Both the position numbers and the translations under genes were made by a program. The notes under the pieces were generated by a model, which saw nothing but the letters and a program-made list of their open reading frames with translations, did not search any database and was not told the DNA's origin. Shown here piece by piece: positions 9,690 to 20,336 of a DNA stretch of 33,716 bases. The stretch is from Sphingobacterium sp. T2 (GTDB lineage: Bacteria; Bacteroidota; Bacteroidia; Sphingobacteriales; Sphingobacteriaceae): positions 1 to 33,716 of the forward strand of contig NZ_JXAC01000124.1 of NCBI RefSeq assembly GCF_000814685.1. The letters are read 5' to 3'. How positions within the stretch are numbered: the stretch's first letter is position 1; each line of letters begins with the position of its first letter.

Positions 9690-10580
9690 ATGCAATACTA
9701 TAATCAGAACACAAAAATCTTTCTAAACGGCGAATTTGTCCACGCAAAATCGGCCGGCATAGATTTGTTCGGACAGTCGTTGCATTATGGCTATGGTGCA
9801 TTCGAAGGATTACGCGCTTACAACACCCATAATGGAACTCGAATCTTCAAAGCTGAAGAACACTTCGAACGATTAAAAAAATCCTGTGAGTCTATCGGTC
9901 TACCCTATCGTTGGAACAATCGATATCTCATCGAACAGTGTTATGAGCTTTTGGAGCTGAACAACCTACGCGCAGCTTATATAAGACCGCTTGTGTTTTC
10001 TGGTTCAAATATGCATTTGACCTCTTCGGAAGATGCAAATATCATGTTGGCTGCTTGGGAGTGGGGACCTTACTTGGGTCAAAACTTGTTGCGTGTCAAC
10101 ATTTCTTCTTACGAAAGACCCAATCCAAAATCTTTCCATATCGACGCAAAGATCTCAGGACAATATATCAACTCTATTCTGGCGAGTACTGAGGCTATAC
10201 GTAAAGGATTCGACGAGGCACTTCTCTTGGATCAGGACGGCTATGTAGCACAAGCGTCAAGTGAAAATTTATTTATTGAAAAAGACTATAAAATCTACAC
10301 ACCGCCATTAGAGAATGTTTTCCCGGGCATTACACGTCAAACAGTCATCGATATCTGTAAGGAATTAGGCATCGATATCATCGAAAAGAAACTTACAGTA
10401 CAAGATGTATACACTGCAGATAATGCTTTTCTCTGTGGTACCGCCGCCGAAATTATAGGCATCAAACAGGTAGACGATATAGTATATAAAGAAGAATGGG
10501 AATATAGTATCGGAGCTACTATTCAGATAAAATATAAAAACTTAGTATTAGAGCAAGAGAATTATGAAGTCATCATCTGA
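9690..10580 (+). CDS. ilvE: Branched-chain amino acid aminotransferase
   Basis: Last step of Ile, Val and Leu synthesis: transfers an amino group from glutamate to the branched 2-oxo acids, with PLP. 296 residues, fold type IV. The PLP lysine is K154 in D-A-K-I-S-G-Q-Y. Phosphate-binding and substrate segments follow: A-S-S-E-N-L-F, F-P-G-I-T-R and G-T-A-A-E-I. The N-terminal [12 protein letters not shown] motif is typical of IlvE. The start is ATG 9690; an upstream TTG at 9654 adds residues not seen in the family. It is the first gene of the operon, and its end overlaps the ilvD start by 17 bases, suggesting translational coupling. Confidence 0.95.
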   Translation: MQYYNQNTKIFLNGEFVHAKSAGIDLFGQSLHYGYGAFEGLRAYNTHNGTRIFKAEEHFERLKKSCESIGLPYRWNNRYLIEQCYELLELNNLRAAYIRPLVFSGSNMHLTSSEDANIMLAAWEWGPYLGQNLLRVNISSYERPNPKSFHIDAKISGQYINSILASTEAIRKGFDEALLLDQDGYVAQASSENLFIEKDYKIYTPPLENVFPGITRQTVIDICKELGIDIIEKKLTVQDVYTADNAFLCGTAAEIIGIKQVDDIVYKEEWEYSIGATIQIKYKNLVLEQENYEVII

Positions 10581-12264
10581 TAACGCAACAGGATTAAACA
10601 AATACAGCCGAATATTTACGCAAGATGAAACGCAACCTGCTGCCAAAGCGATGTTGTATGGTATCGGTCTTACCGACGCCGACATGCACAAAGCACAAGT
10701 AGGTATTGCCAGCATGGGATACGATGGAAACACCTGTAACATGCACCTAAACGATTTGGCCCAAGTGGTCAAGAAAGGTGTGTGGGCAAACGACTTGGTA
10801 GGACTTACCTTCGGTACTATCGGTGTGAGCGATGGCATGAGTAATGGAACGGATGGTATGCGCTACTCTTTGGTATCTCGCGATGTTATCGCCGATAGTA
10901 TAGAAACCATCTGCGGCGGTCAATATTATGATGCTGTAGTTGCAATCCCTGGATGTGACAAAAACATGCCTGGCGCTATCATGGCTATGGCCCGATTGAA
11001 TCGTCCTTCCATTATGGTGTACGGAGGTACCATCGCTCCCGGACATTATAAAGGACAGGAGCTGAACATCGTTTCGGCATTTGAAGCGCTAGGGCAAAGA
11101 CTTTGCGGCAACCTTTCGGATGAGGATTACGAAGGTATTATCAAACACACCTGTCCCGGACCTGGAGCCTGTGGCGGTATGTATACGGCAAACACCATGG
11201 CCTCCGCCATCGAAGCTTTAGGGATGAGCTTACCTTACTCCTCCTCAAATCCTGCCGTATCAAAAGAAAAAGAAAAAGAGTGTCTTGAAGTAGGAAAATA
11301 TATCCGCCTTCTATTAGAAAAAGACATTAAGCCTTCAGATATCATGACGCGCAAGGCTTTCGAAAATGCCATGCGTCTGATTATCGTTTTAGGAGGTAGT
11401 ACCAATGCAGTATTGCATTTCATCGCTATAGGCAAGGCTGCCGGCGTAGACATCACACAGGATGACTTCCAACGCATGTCGGATCAGACTCCCGTACTGG
11501 CAGACTTCAAACCTTCCGGCAAATATCTGATGCAAGACCTACATCAATATGGCGGTACCCCTGCCGTGATGCGATACCTGCTAGATGAAGGTTTATTGCA
11601 TGGAGACTGTTTGACTGTAACAGGAAAAACCGTTGCCGAAAACCTAGCCAACGTAAAGTCTATCATGGAGTATGACCAACCGATCATAAAGCCATTGGAC
11701 AAGCCTATCAAGCCTACAGGTCACCTTCAGATATTATACGGTAACCTTGCTGAAAAAGGCTCTGTAGCCAAAATATCGGGCAAAGAAGGGGAACGCTTTG
11801 AAGGACCAGCGCGCGTATTCGACGGCGAACATGACTTCGTGGAAGGCGTTACCTCCGGACGTATCAAAAAAGGCGACGTGGTCGTTATCAAAAACGAGGG
11901 ACCGGTTGGAGCTCCCGGCATGCCGGAAATGTTGAAGCCAACCTCCTTAATCATCGGAGCAGGTCTAGGCAATTCCGTAGCTCTTATTACCGATGGGCGC
12001 TTCTCGGGAGGAACGCACGGCTTCGTAGTAGGACATATCACTCCGGAAGCCTATAAAGGAGGGCTTATCGGTCTGGTAGAAGACGACGATATCATCGAAA
12101 TTGACGCGGTGAATAATACCATTACTCTGAAAGTCGATGAAAATGTCATCGCCCAACGTCGCGCCAAATGGCAACAACCTGCTCTCAAAGTGACAAAAGG
12201 CGTGCTTTACAAATACGCCAAAACCGTATCAGATGCATCGGAAGGCTGCGTTACAGACCTTTAA
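10564..12264 (+). CDS. ilvD: Dihydroxy-acid dehydratase
   Basis: Dehydrates 2,3-dihydroxyisovalerate and 2,3-dihydroxy-3-methylvalerate to the 2-oxo acids, using an iron-sulfur cluster and Mg. 566 residues, the usual length. The cluster cysteines are C58 (N-T-C-N-M-H), C131 (P-G-C-D-K-N-M-P-G) and C203 ([11 protein letters not shown]). The C-terminal G-R-F-S-G-G-T-H-G motif is intact. The start ATG lies inside the end of ilvE in another frame. The gap to ilvB is 72 bases. No frameshift is seen. Confidence 0.97.
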   Translation: MKSSSDNATGLNKYSRIFTQDETQPAAKAMLYGIGLTDADMHKAQVGIASMGYDGNTCNMHLNDLAQVVKKGVWANDLVGLTFGTIGVSDGMSNGTDGMRYSLVSRDVIADSIETICGGQYYDAVVAIPGCDKNMPGAIMAMARLNRPSIMVYGGTIAPGHYKGQELNIVSAFEALGQRLCGNLSDEDYEGIIKHTCPGPGACGGMYTANTMASAIEALGMSLPYSSSNPAVSKEKEKECLEVGKYIRLLLEKDIKPSDIMTRKAFENAMRLIIVLGGSTNAVLHFIAIGKAAGVDITQDDFQRMSDQTPVLADFKPSGKYLMQDLHQYGGTPAVMRYLLDEGLLHGDCLTVTGKTVAENLANVKSIMEYDQPIIKPLDKPIKPTGHLQILYGNLAEKGSVAKISGKEGERFEGPARVFDGEHDFVEGVTSGRIKKGDVVVIKNEGPVGAPGMPEMLKPTSLIIGAGLGNSVALITDGRFSGGTHGFVVGHITPEAYKGGLIGLVEDDDIIEIDAVNNTITLKVDENVIAQRRAKWQQPALKVTKGVLYKYAKTVSDASEGCVTDL

Positions 12265-12336
12265 TAAATAAGACACTAAAAAAGAAGAGGTAAGAAACCA
12301 GCTTGTTGAGTTTTACTTTTAACAAAATACTACAAA

Positions 12337-14080
12337 ATGAATACACTGGAGAAAACAGAAACAAAGCAATCACAAACTATTGCAGCCAACACACAGATTT
12401 CAGGCTCGCAAGCGGTATTGGAAGCTTTGATTCATGAAGGAGTAGATACCGTATTTGGTTATCCAGGTGGCGCTATCATGCCTATCTACGACGCATTGTA
12501 TGACTACAACGACAAGATCAAACATATTCTGGTCCGCCACGAACAAGGTGGAATACATGCAGCTCAAGGGTATGCACGTACTTCTGGACGTGTAGGTGTG
12601 GCTTTTGCTACTTCAGGACCGGGTGCCACCAATTTGGTGACAGGTTTAGCAGATGCCATGATCGACAGCAACCCTATAGTGTGCATCACAGGACAGGTGT
12701 TTGCTTCCCTGCTAGGTACGGATGCGTTCCAAGAAACGGACGTAGTCAACATCACAAGCCCTATTACCAAATGGAATTATCAGGTAACGGATGCTACAGA
12801 AATACCAGCTGTATTAGCAAAGGCTTTTTATATTGCCCGTACAGGCCGTCCGGGTCCCGTATTGATTGACATTACCAAAAACGCACAATTACAGTTATTC
12901 GACTACAAAGGTTATACGCCTTGTGATCACATCCGCAGTTATCGACCTAAACCTATTGTGCGTAAAGAATATATAGAAGCTGCGGCAGATGTTATAAACG
13001 CCGCAGAACGCCCTTTCGTATTGTTCGGTCAAGGGGTAATCTTAGGGAAAGCCGAACAGGAATTTAAAGAATTCATCGAAAAAGGAGGCTTCCCTGCTGC
13101 TGCTACAGTCATGGGTTTAGGCGCTTTGCCAACAGACCACCCACAGCATGTGGGGATGTTGGGAATGCATGGCAACTATGCTCCTAACGTTCTGACCAAC
13201 AAATGTGATGTGTTGATCGCTGTGGGTATGCGCTTCGACGACCGCGTCACAGGACGTCTGGATAAATACGCCAAACAGGCGAAGGTTATTCACCTAGACA
13301 TAGACCCAGCAGAAATCGACAAAAACGTAAAAACTAACCGTTCCGGTATGGGGAGACTGTAAAGAAACTCTCCCTATGTTGACCGAACTTATCAAGAAAG
13401 GCAACTACGACAAATGGTTACAAGAGTTCAGAACTCTGGAGCAAGAAGAAGTTAAAGAGGTTATACACGATGAGCTTCACCCTAAAGGAGACATTATGAC
13501 CATGGGAGAGGTAGTACGTGTGCTGAACGAACTTACTGGAGGCGATGCCGTCATAGTAACAGACGTAGGCCAGCATCAGATGGTAACTTGCCGCTACGCC
13601 AAGTTCAACCAATCTAAATCCAACGTCACTTCCGGTGGATTGGGTACCATGGGCTTCGGTCTTCCAGCAGCAATAGGTGCTTGGTACGGCACACCTCATC
13701 GTGATGTCATCGCCATCATCGGAGATGGAGGCTTCCAGATGACCATCCAAGAATTAGGAACCATCATGCAGTTTGGCGCCAAAGTGAAAATATTAATCCT
13801 GAACAACCAGTTCTTGGGTATGGTACGTCAATGGCAACAGCTGTTCCACGACAAACGTTACTCCTTTGTGAACATAACCAGCCCGGACTTCGTCACCGTG
13901 GCCAAAGGGTATGGCATCCAAGGGCAAAAGATTTCAGAACGCAAAGACCTTAAAGAGGCCTTGCAAACTATGTTGAACCACGACGGAGCATACCTCCTAG
14001 AAGTAATGGTGGGAAAAGAAAACAACGTATTCCCGATGGTTGCACAAGGTACTTCTGTATCAGAAATTAGATTGAAATAA
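12337..14080 (+). CDS. ilvB: Acetolactate synthase, large (catalytic) subunit (one frameshift)
   Basis: Condenses two pyruvates to acetolactate, or pyruvate and 2-oxobutyrate to acetohydroxybutyrate; first common step of Val/Leu and Ile synthesis. About 580 residues once corrected. The N-terminal ThDP domain has the catalytic Glu69 (V-R-H-E-Q-G-G). The middle domain has M-R-F-D-D-R-V-T-G-R. The C-terminal domain has the ThDP/Mg motif G-D-G-G-F ending N-N about 28 residues later. As given, the frame is broken at the A-run 13329-13333. Removing one A restores V-K-L-T-V-P-V-W-G-D-C-K-E-T-L across the junction. It ends one base before the start of ilvN, which encodes its regulatory partner. Confidence 0.95.
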
Positions 14081-14081
14081 A

Positions 14082-14673
14082 ATGGAAAAGCAAGAATTTA
14101 CCATTACGATATACACAGAAAACGCCGTAGGGATGATCGGCCGTATTTCTAATATCTTCTCACGTCGCAAGATCAATATAGAAAGTCTGAACACCTCTCC
14201 TTCAGAGGTTGAAGGCATACACCGCTTCACGATCTTGATTACCGAGTCGGAAGATGTAGTACGTAAACTCTGTCGTCAGATACGAAAAACAGGTGGAAGT
14301 GCTTAAAGCATATTTCAATACCAATGACGAACTGATATGGCAGGAACAGGCTTTGTATAAGGTTCCTACCCAAGTGGTAAACGAAAAAGTGTATGTAGAA
14401 CGTCTATTGCGCCAATACGGTGCCAATGTGGTGGTAATCCGTCCGGACTATATCGTTTTCGAAACAGCCGGTCACCGCGAAGAAATCGACAAACTAACTC
14501 AAGAGCTCACAAAATACGGCTTGATAGAGTTCGTACGCGGAGCACGTATCGCCATCATCAAGGCTAGCGCCGGCTTCCACGAAAAACTAAAACAGTTTGA
14601 AAAAGAAGAACCGGCACCGGAAATAGTGGAAAACGAATACTTGGATCAACAGGACAAAGTGTTTACGATGTAA
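14082..14673 (+). CDS. ilvN: Acetolactate synthase, small (regulatory) subunit (one frameshift)
   Basis: Binds IlvB, activates it and usually confers feedback inhibition by valine. About 196 residues when corrected. The N-terminal ACT domain reads T-I-Y-T-E-N-A-V-G-M-I-G-R-I and includes the family's R-x-K-I-N-I-E-S-L. A second domain follows, with Y-K-V-P-T early and R-G-A-R-I-A-I-I-K later. The frame is broken at the A-run 14285-14289: removing one A gives Q-I-R-K-Q-V-E-V-L-K-A-Y-F, a normal link between the ACT domain and the C-terminal domain. The stop is six bases before the preferred ATG of the DinB-like gene. The C-terminal tail after about residue 178 is acidic and not conserved. Confidence 0.94.
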
Positions 14674-14679
14674 TTGGAA

Positions 14680-15147
14680 ATGGAGCAGGTTTTTAAATTT
14701 ATACGTAATACACGTCAAGCTTTCATAGAACTTCTGGATGGCCTGACCCTAGAACAGATTAACCAGATTCCGGAGGGATTCAACAACAATATCATCTGGA
14801 ATTTCGGACATATTGTGGTAGCCACTCAAGCCCTTTGTTATGTACGCTCGGGCATCCTTCCCGATGCCAGTTCTATAAAATACGTACAATCCTACGTCAA
14901 AGGGTCTAAGCCTACCTATTTTGTGTCACAAGAAGAGGTGGATGAGCTGAAAAGATTGGCGATACAGACTATCGATCAGATCGAACAAGACTACAAAGCC
15001 GGAAAGTTCAGCAACATAACTCCTTTTGCTACTGACACTTACAAAGAAACATTGCCTAGCATAGAAGATGTTATCACACTCACTGCGGGTCACGACAACC
15101 TTCATTATGGCTATGCAATAGCACAAAGAAGATTAATCAACAAATAA
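14680..15147 (+). CDS. DinB-superfamily protein inside the ilv operon
   Basis: 155 residues, a four-helix-bundle DinB/DfsB-like protein. The three metal-binding histidines of the fold are visible: one in N-F-G-H-I-V-V (near residue 47) and two in A-G-H-D-N-L-H-Y-G-Y near the C-terminus. Members include bacillithiol or mycothiol S-transferases, but many have no known reaction, and no substrate can be named here. ATG 14680 is preferred; a TTG two codons earlier is in frame. It sits between ilvN and ilvC with only 6 and 40 bases of spacing and must be cotranscribed with them. The frame is intact. Confidence 0.8.
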   Translation: MEQVFKFIRNTRQAFIELLDGLTLEQINQIPEGFNNNIIWNFGHIVVATQALCYVRSGILPDASSIKYVQSYVKGSKPTYFVSQEEVDELKRLAIQTIDQIEQDYKAGKFSNITPFATDTYKETLPSIEDVITLTAGHDNLHYGYAIAQRRLINK

Positions 15148-15187
15148 ATTAATTAACGAAAAGACATAGATTAAAAATAGTACTACA

Positions 15188-16669
15188 ATGGCAAATTATT
15201 TTAACACATTACCTCTTAGAGAGCAATTGAAACAATTAGGCATGGCCGAATTCATGGATTCTTCCGAATTCGCCGATGGTGTTAATGCTTTAAAAGGTAA
15301 GAAAATCGTAATCGTAGGTGCTGGTGCTCAAGGGTTAAACCAAGGCTTAAACCTAAGAGATAGCGGTTTGGACGTTTCTTACGCATTACGTAAAGAAGCT
15401 ATTGAACAAAAAAGAGACTCTTGGAAAAATGCTACCGATAATAACTTTAAGGTAGGCACATATGAGGAAATGATTCCTTCAGCGGACTTGGTAATCAACC
15501 TAACTCCGGATAAACAACATACATCGGTAATCAATGCCGTGATGCCATTAATGAAACAAGGTGCTGCCTTATCATACTCTCACGGTTTCAACATCGTAGA
15601 GGAAGGTATGCAAATCCGTAAGGATATTACCGTAATCATGGTAGCTCCTAAATGTCCGGGCTCTGAAGTGCGTGCCGAGTATTTGAGAGGCTTCGGTGTT
15701 CCTACCTTGATCGCCGTACACCCTGAAAACGACCCGGAAGGCAAAGGATGGGCTTACGCTAAAGCTTACTGCGTAGGTATCGGTGGTCACCGTGCGGGCG
15801 TATTGAAATCCTCTTTCGTAGCTGAAGTGAAATCTGACTTGATGGGTGAACAAACTATCCTTTGTGGCTTGTTGCAGACAGCTTCTATCCTTTCTTTCGA
15901 CAAGATGGTTGAAAAAGGTATTGAACCTGGCTATGCCGCTAAACTCGTGCAATACGGTGTGGAAGTGATCACTGAAGCTTTGAAACACGGAGGTATCACG
16001 GGCATGATGGACCGCTTGAGCAACCCAGCAAAAATCAAAGCTTTCGAATTGTCGGAAGAGTTGAAACAAATCATGCGTCCTTTGTTCCAAAAACACCAAG
16101 ACGACATCATGTCTGGTGAGTTCTCCAGAACAATGATGGAAGACTGGGCAAACGGTGACGCTAAATTATTGAAATGGAGAGCAGAAACTGCAGAAACAGC
16201 TTTCGAAAAAACTCCAGCTGCAGATGTTCACATCAGCGAACAAGAATATTTTGACAAATATTTGTTGATGGTAGCCTTCATCCGTGCTGGTGTGGAGTTG
16301 GCTTTCGAAACTATGGTAGAAGCGGGCATAAAACCTGAATCGGCATACTATGAATCATTACACGAAACTCCTCTTATTGCCAACACTATCGCTCGTAAGA
16401 AACTTTATGAAATGAACCGCGTGATTTCAGATACCGCAGAATATGGCTGCTACCTGTTTGATCAAGCTTGTAAGCCTCTATTGGCTGACTTCATGAAGAA
16501 AATCGACACCGACGTGTTAGGCAAAAACTTCAATGAAGGTAAAGACGGCTCCGTGGACAACATCCAGCTGATCCAGGTGAACGACATCATCCGCAACCAC
16601 CCTGTAGAAATCGTAGGTCGTAAGTTGCGTAAAGCGATGACTGCCATGAAAGCGATAAAAACAGTTTAA
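15188..16669 (+). CDS. ilvC: Ketol-acid reductoisomerase (NADP+), class II
   Basis: Isomerises and reduces acetolactate and acetohydroxybutyrate to the dihydroxy acids, with Mg and NADPH. 493 residues, the long class II (E. coli-like) form with a duplicated C-terminal domain, not the 330-residue class I. The Rossmann motif [12 protein letters not shown] lies near residues 44-55 and is followed by S-Y-A-L-R-K for cofactor phosphate binding. Acidic Mg ligands occur in the V-K-S-D-L-M-G-E-Q and later E-x-x-E segments. The frame is intact. A hairpin follows in the spacer before leuC. Confidence 0.96.
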   Translation: MANYFNTLPLREQLKQLGMAEFMDSSEFADGVNALKGKKIVIVGAGAQGLNQGLNLRDSGLDVSYALRKEAIEQKRDSWKNATDNNFKVGTYEEMIPSADLVINLTPDKQHTSVINAVMPLMKQGAALSYSHGFNIVEEGMQIRKDITVIMVAPKCPGSEVRAEYLRGFGVPTLIAVHPENDPEGKGWAYAKAYCVGIGGHRAGVLKSSFVAEVKSDLMGEQTILCGLLQTASILSFDKMVEKGIEPGYAAKLVQYGVEVITEALKHGGITGMMDRLSNPAKIKAFELSEELKQIMRPLFQKHQDDIMSGEFSRTMMEDWANGDAKLLKWRAETAETAFEKTPAADVHISEQEYFDKYLLMVAFIRAGVELAFETMVEAGIKPESAYYESLHETPLIANTIARKKLYEMNRVISDTAEYGCYLFDQACKPLLADFMKKIDTDVLGKNFNEGKDGSVDNIQLIQVNDIIRNHPVEIVGRKLRKAMTAMKAIKTV

Positions 16670-16695
16670 TATTTTGTAATTTTGAATAGAATTTG

Positions 16696-16726
16696 AGGGA
16701 TATGGTCTTCCAAAGACCGTATCCCT
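16696..16726 (+). terminator. Hairpin in the ilvC-leuC spacer, possible partial terminator
   Basis: AGGGATATGGTCTT (16696-16709) pairs with AAGACCGTATCCCT (16713-16726) apart from one mismatch or wobble. The loop is tiny and only a short TT follows, so full termination is unlikely. It may set the ilv to leu expression ratio or stabilise the upstream message. Confidence 0.5.
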
Positions 16727-16757
16727 TTCGAAATTACTGTCACTATAAACGCATAAG

Positions 16758-18155
16758 ATGGGTAAAACATTAGTAGAAAAAATATGGGACGCTCACGTCG
16801 TCAAACGCGAAGAAGGTTTTCCGGATATTCTATACATAGACACACACCTAATCCATGAGGTAACTTCACCTCAGGCATTCGACGGGTTACGCAAAAGAGG
16901 AATTCCTGTATTCCGCCCAAAGCAGACTATAGCTACTGCAGACCATAACGTCCCAACATTAAATCAACATCTTCCTATCCGTGAGGAATTATCACGCTAC
17001 CAAGTAGACATGCTGACCAAAAACACCAAAGAGTTCGGCATAGAACTATATGGTCTAGGTCACCCTTTCCAAGGTATCGTACACGTGATAGGTCCCGAAT
17101 TAGGTATCACCTTGCCGGGCAAAACCATAGTATGTGGGGACAGCCACACCTCAACGCACGGAGCCTTCGGAGCCATAGCATTCGGCATCGGTACTTCACA
17201 GGTGGAGCAGGTGTTCGCTACCCAGTGCCTTTTACAGTCGAAACCTAAGACAATGAAAATCGAGGTGAACGGCGAACTGAAAAAAGGTGTCGGCGCCAAA
17301 GATATTATCCTTTATATCATCTCCAAAATTACCGCTGCAGGAGGTACAGGCTACTTCGTCGAATATGCTGGCTCCGCCATTCGCTCATTAAGTATGGAAG
17401 GACGCATGACCGTTTGCAACATGAGTATAGAGATGGGAGCCCGTGGAGGCCTTATCGCACCGGATGAAACCACTTTCGAATATATCAAAGGCAGAGAATT
17501 TGCTCCTAAAGGGGAAAAATGGGATGAAGCATTAGCCTATTGGAAAACATTATATTCGGATGAAGATGCTCAGTTCGACAAGGTGTTGACCTTCGACGCT
17601 GCAGACATCGAACCAATGATCACGTATGGAACAAACCCGGGAATGGGTATTGGAGTGACACAAAGCATCCCTCCTACCTCCGAACAACCGGAAAGTGAAC
17701 AACCGTCATACAAAAAAGCTCTCGAATATATGGGCTTTACCGATGGCGAAAGCCTCCTCGGAAAAAAAGTAGACTATGTATTCATCGGCTCATGTACCAA
17801 CTCACGTCTAGAAGACCTACGTCAGGTAGCAACTTTCGTCAAAGGAAAACGCAAAGCTGACGACGTGGAAGTATGGGTAGTTCCGGGATCAAAGCAGGTA
17901 GAAGCACAGGCCAGAGCCGAAGGCATTGACAAAATTTTCGAAGAGGCAGGTTTCCAACTTCGCGAGCCTGGATGTTCGGCATGCTTGGGTATGAATGAAG
18001 ATAAAATCCCTGCAGGAAAATATTGTATTTCCACATCGAACCGCAACTTTGAAGGACGTCAGGGTCCTAACGCACGCACCATGCTTGCTAGTCCACTGAC
18101 TGCTGCCGCAGCAGCCATCACCGGAAAAGTTGTAGATGTAAGAGAATACATTTAG
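16758..18155 (+). CDS. leuC: 3-isopropylmalate dehydratase, large subunit
   Basis: Together with LeuD isomerises 2-isopropylmalate to 3-isopropylmalate in leucine synthesis. 465 residues, an aconitase-type catalytic subunit. The [4Fe-4S] cysteines are visible in I-G-S-C-T-N-S-R and in G-C-S-A-C-L-G-M-N. Substrate and catalytic segments include [11 protein letters not shown] and [13 protein letters not shown] tandem Glu-Gln-Pro-rich insert ([11 protein letters not shown]) near residue 310 looks like a surface loop. Its partner leuD does not follow directly: two methyltransferase genes lie between them. Confidence 0.97.
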   Translation: MGKTLVEKIWDAHVVKREEGFPDILYIDTHLIHEVTSPQAFDGLRKRGIPVFRPKQTIATADHNVPTLNQHLPIREELSRYQVDMLTKNTKEFGIELYGLGHPFQGIVHVIGPELGITLPGKTIVCGDSHTSTHGAFGAIAFGIGTSQVEQVFATQCLLQSKPKTMKIEVNGELKKGVGAKDIILYIISKITAAGGTGYFVEYAGSAIRSLSMEGRMTVCNMSIEMGARGGLIAPDETTFEYIKGREFAPKGEKWDEALAYWKTLYSDEDAQFDKVLTFDAADIEPMITYGTNPGMGIGVTQSIPPTSEQPESEQPSYKKALEYMGFTDGESLLGKKVDYVFIGSCTNSRLEDLRQVATFVKGKRKADDVEVWVVPGSKQVEAQARAEGIDKIFEEAGFQLREPGCSACLGMNEDKIPAGKYCISTSNRNFEGRQGPNARTMLASPLTAAAAAITGKVVDVREYI

Positions 18156-18165
18156 ATTGAAGAAT

Positions 18166-18852
18166 ATGGATCAGTCTGTAGAACTTCAAAAGCAGTTTAA
18201 CGCCGTGTCGGCAAAATATGACCGACAAAGACCGCTATTGATTCCTTGTTTTCAGGATTTCTACAGAATGGCCCTGAAAGTTGCTGATCAGGTAGAGTCC
18301 GTGCACAGCATCTTAGATATAGGAGCAGGCACGGGCCTGTTGAGCGCCTTCTTCAAACAAAAGTTTCCTAAGGCGCACTGCACCTTGGTAGACTTTTCGG
18401 AAGAAATGCTCCAAAAGGCAAAGACACGATTCATAGGCGAAGAGGGATTCTCCTTCCGTCAGGAAGATATTACACAAGCTGACTTCGGAGAAGACCAATA
18501 CGACTTGGTAATTTCCAGCTTGGCCATACACCATCTGGAAGATGAACAAAAGAAAGTATTGTTTCAGAAGATACAGAAAAGCCTTCGCAAAGGAGGATAT
18601 TTCATCAATGCAGATCAGGTGTTAGGAGAAAATGAGACGGCAGAAGCATTTTTCAAAAGTGACTGGACAAACCACGTACTCAACCAGCAAAAACTAACAG
18701 CAGAAGAGAAAGAAGCCGTCTTCAAACGTGTCAGATTGGATAAGATGGCTAAGCTTTCCGACCAGCTGAGATGGCTCGAAGAAGCCCAATTGTATGATGC
18801 GCATTGCTATTATCAATATATGAATTTTGTGGTCTTTGCCGCACACAAATAG
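18166..18852 (+). CDS. SAM-dependent methyltransferase (class I) between leuC and leuD
   Basis: 228 residues. Motif I for SAM binding is I-L-D-I-G-A-G-T-G-L-L. The acidic end of strand 2 reads T-L-V-D-F-S, and the post-motif is Y-D-L-V-I-S-S-L-A-I-H-H-L. L-R-K-G-G-Y-F-I-N-A-D gives the late strand. The overall pattern is that of the broad methyltransferase-11/25 group acting on small molecules or tRNA; the substrate is unknown. ATG 18166 is chosen; an in-frame TTG at 18157 is possible. It begins 10 bases after the leuC stop and ends 17 bases before the next methyltransferase, so it is within the operon. Confidence 0.85.
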   Translation: MDQSVELQKQFNAVSAKYDRQRPLLIPCFQDFYRMALKVADQVESVHSILDIGAGTGLLSAFFKQKFPKAHCTLVDFSEEMLQKAKTRFIGEEGFSFRQEDITQADFGEDQYDLVISSLAIHHLEDEQKKVLFQKIQKSLRKGGYFINADQVLGENETAEAFFKSDWTNHVLNQQKLTAEEKEAVFKRVRLDKMAKLSDQLRWLEEAQLYDAHCYYQYMNFVVFAAHK

Positions 18853-18869
18853 ATTAAAAAAACATTGTT

Positions 18870-19691
18870 ATGTGTCAAATTTGCCAGGCATTGCCCGTTA
18901 CTAAAAATAAGGTCATAGACACTTCAATCTATGATGCCTTCATAGGGAGTGTCACGCGCTCCTTACAGCAGAACTTCAAGACACTATTGCCAACCCTAAA
19001 GAAGGGTATGCGCGTGTTGGAAATAGGCTGTGGCAACGGCTCCTTAGCCAAGGAAATAGCGTACCGGGTAGGGCCAGAAGGTCATGTCGTAGGTATAGAC
19101 AACAACGCTCTTCGCATTGCCCAAGGCAAGGAAGCGTTTAAAGATATCGCCAACCTGGAACTTATCCACGGAGATTTTCTTACCTACGATAACATCGAAA
19201 AATTTGACATCATCATCTCTGCATGCACCTTTCAATGGATATCTACACTAGATAAGGCCATTGATAAGGTAAAGGCTCTACTTAAACCTCAGGGACAGAT
19301 TTCCATACTGGATTATAACCATGAAGGAATAAGCTGGACACCCAAGGTACCTGCCAGCATGCAAAACTATTACAATATGTTTCTGATGTGGCGAAAGGAT
19401 GGCGGCATGAATAACCGTATAGGATTCGATTTGGTAGAAATTTTCGAAGAACATGGCTTCTCCGACATTCATGTTCGTAATGCCGACGAACAATACGAAA
19501 GTACAAATGCCGAACATCTAAAGCCTATCAAACTATGGTCTGCCGTAGCTGCGTCCAACCAGCTGGTAAAAGAAGGTTATGTTTCGGAAAGTGAACGTCA
19601 ACAAGCCATCGAAGATTACAACCACTGGGTGGACACTAACGCTATCCGTATGACCGTTAAACTAAGAGAAGTTACAGCAGTATTAAACTAA
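18870..19691 (+). CDS. Second SAM-dependent methyltransferase, Tam/UbiE-like
   Basis: 273 residues. It begins M-C-Q-I-C, a C-x-x-C pair not usual in the family. SAM motif I is V-L-E-I-G-C-G-N-G-S-L, followed by V-V-G-I-D-N-N. The segment I-I-S-A-C-T-F-Q-W-I has the Q-W pair often seen in trans-aconitate methyltransferase relatives. The C-terminal half is rich in Trp and acidic residues and may form the substrate lid. Only about 15% of the sequence is covered by generic motifs, so the substrate is open. It is not a recent duplicate of the upstream methyltransferase: outside the SAM motifs they differ. It is followed after 34 bases by leuD. Confidence 0.85.
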   Translation: MCQICQALPVTKNKVIDTSIYDAFIGSVTRSLQQNFKTLLPTLKKGMRVLEIGCGNGSLAKEIAYRVGPEGHVVGIDNNALRIAQGKEAFKDIANLELIHGDFLTYDNIEKFDIIISACTFQWISTLDKAIDKVKALLKPQGQISILDYNHEGISWTPKVPASMQNYYNMFLMWRKDGGMNNRIGFDLVEIFEEHGFSDIHVRNADEQYESTNAEHLKPIKLWSAVAASNQLVKEGYVSESERQQAIEDYNHWVDTNAIRMTVKLREVTAVLN

Positions 19692-19725
19692 ATAGAGGTT
19701 TCTAAACCCTAAAAATAATTTTGGA

Positions 19726-20328
19726 ATGAAAAAGTTTGAAAAATTAACTTCACGTGTAGTTCCGCTACCGATTGAAAATATCGATACAGACCAGATCATC
19801 CCGGCGCGCTTCTTGAAAGCGACGACCCGTGAAGGTTTTGGCGACAACCTGTTCCGCGATTGGCGCTTTGACAGCAACAACCAACCGAAAGCGGACTTCG
19901 TGCTTAACGACCCGAAATATTCAGGAGAAATCTTGGTGGCGGGAAAAAACTTTGGCTGCGGCTCCTCGCGTGAACATGCGGCATGGGCTATCCAAGACTA
20001 TGGATTCAAAGTGGTGGTAAGCTCCTTCTTCGCAGACATCTTCAAAGGAAACGCTCTCAACAATGGCGTATTGCCTATCACTGTGTCGGAAGAGTTCTTA
20101 GAAAAAATCTTTGCACAGGTGTTTGCAAATCCGGAAGCACAATTCGAAGTGGACTTGGAGGCACAAACTATCACTATCCTTGCTACAGGGGAGTCTTTCG
20201 AGTTCGAAATAAATCCTTACAAAAAGTCTTGCCTTTTGAACGGCTACGATGACATAGACTTTATCTTAAGCCATAAAAAAGAAATCGAGAACTTCGAACA
20301 AACAAGACCTTTTTCTTTTTATAGATAA
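19726..20328 (+). CDS. leuD: 3-isopropylmalate dehydratase, small subunit
   Basis: 200 residues, the normal length for LeuD. The swivel domain motifs are present: [13 protein letters not shown] and [13 protein letters not shown], the latter lining the active site in complex with LeuC. The C-terminal [16 protein letters not shown] segment is also typical. The frame is intact. It lies downstream of the two methyltransferase genes and eight bases before the ABC ATPase gene. Confidence 0.97.
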   Translation: MKKFEKLTSRVVPLPIENIDTDQIIPARFLKATTREGFGDNLFRDWRFDSNNQPKADFVLNDPKYSGEILVAGKNFGCGSSREHAAWAIQDYGFKVVVSSFFADIFKGNALNNGVLPITVSEEFLEKIFAQVFANPEAQFEVDLEAQTITILATGESFEFEINPYKKSCLLNGYDDIDFILSHKKEIENFEQTRPFSFYR

Positions 20329-20336
20329 AATATATC

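Noticed and set aside
13376-14080. A separate gene for the C-terminal half of acetolactate synthase
   Set aside because: One base removed at 13329-13333 makes a single normal IlvB; the residues between the halves are then family-typical.
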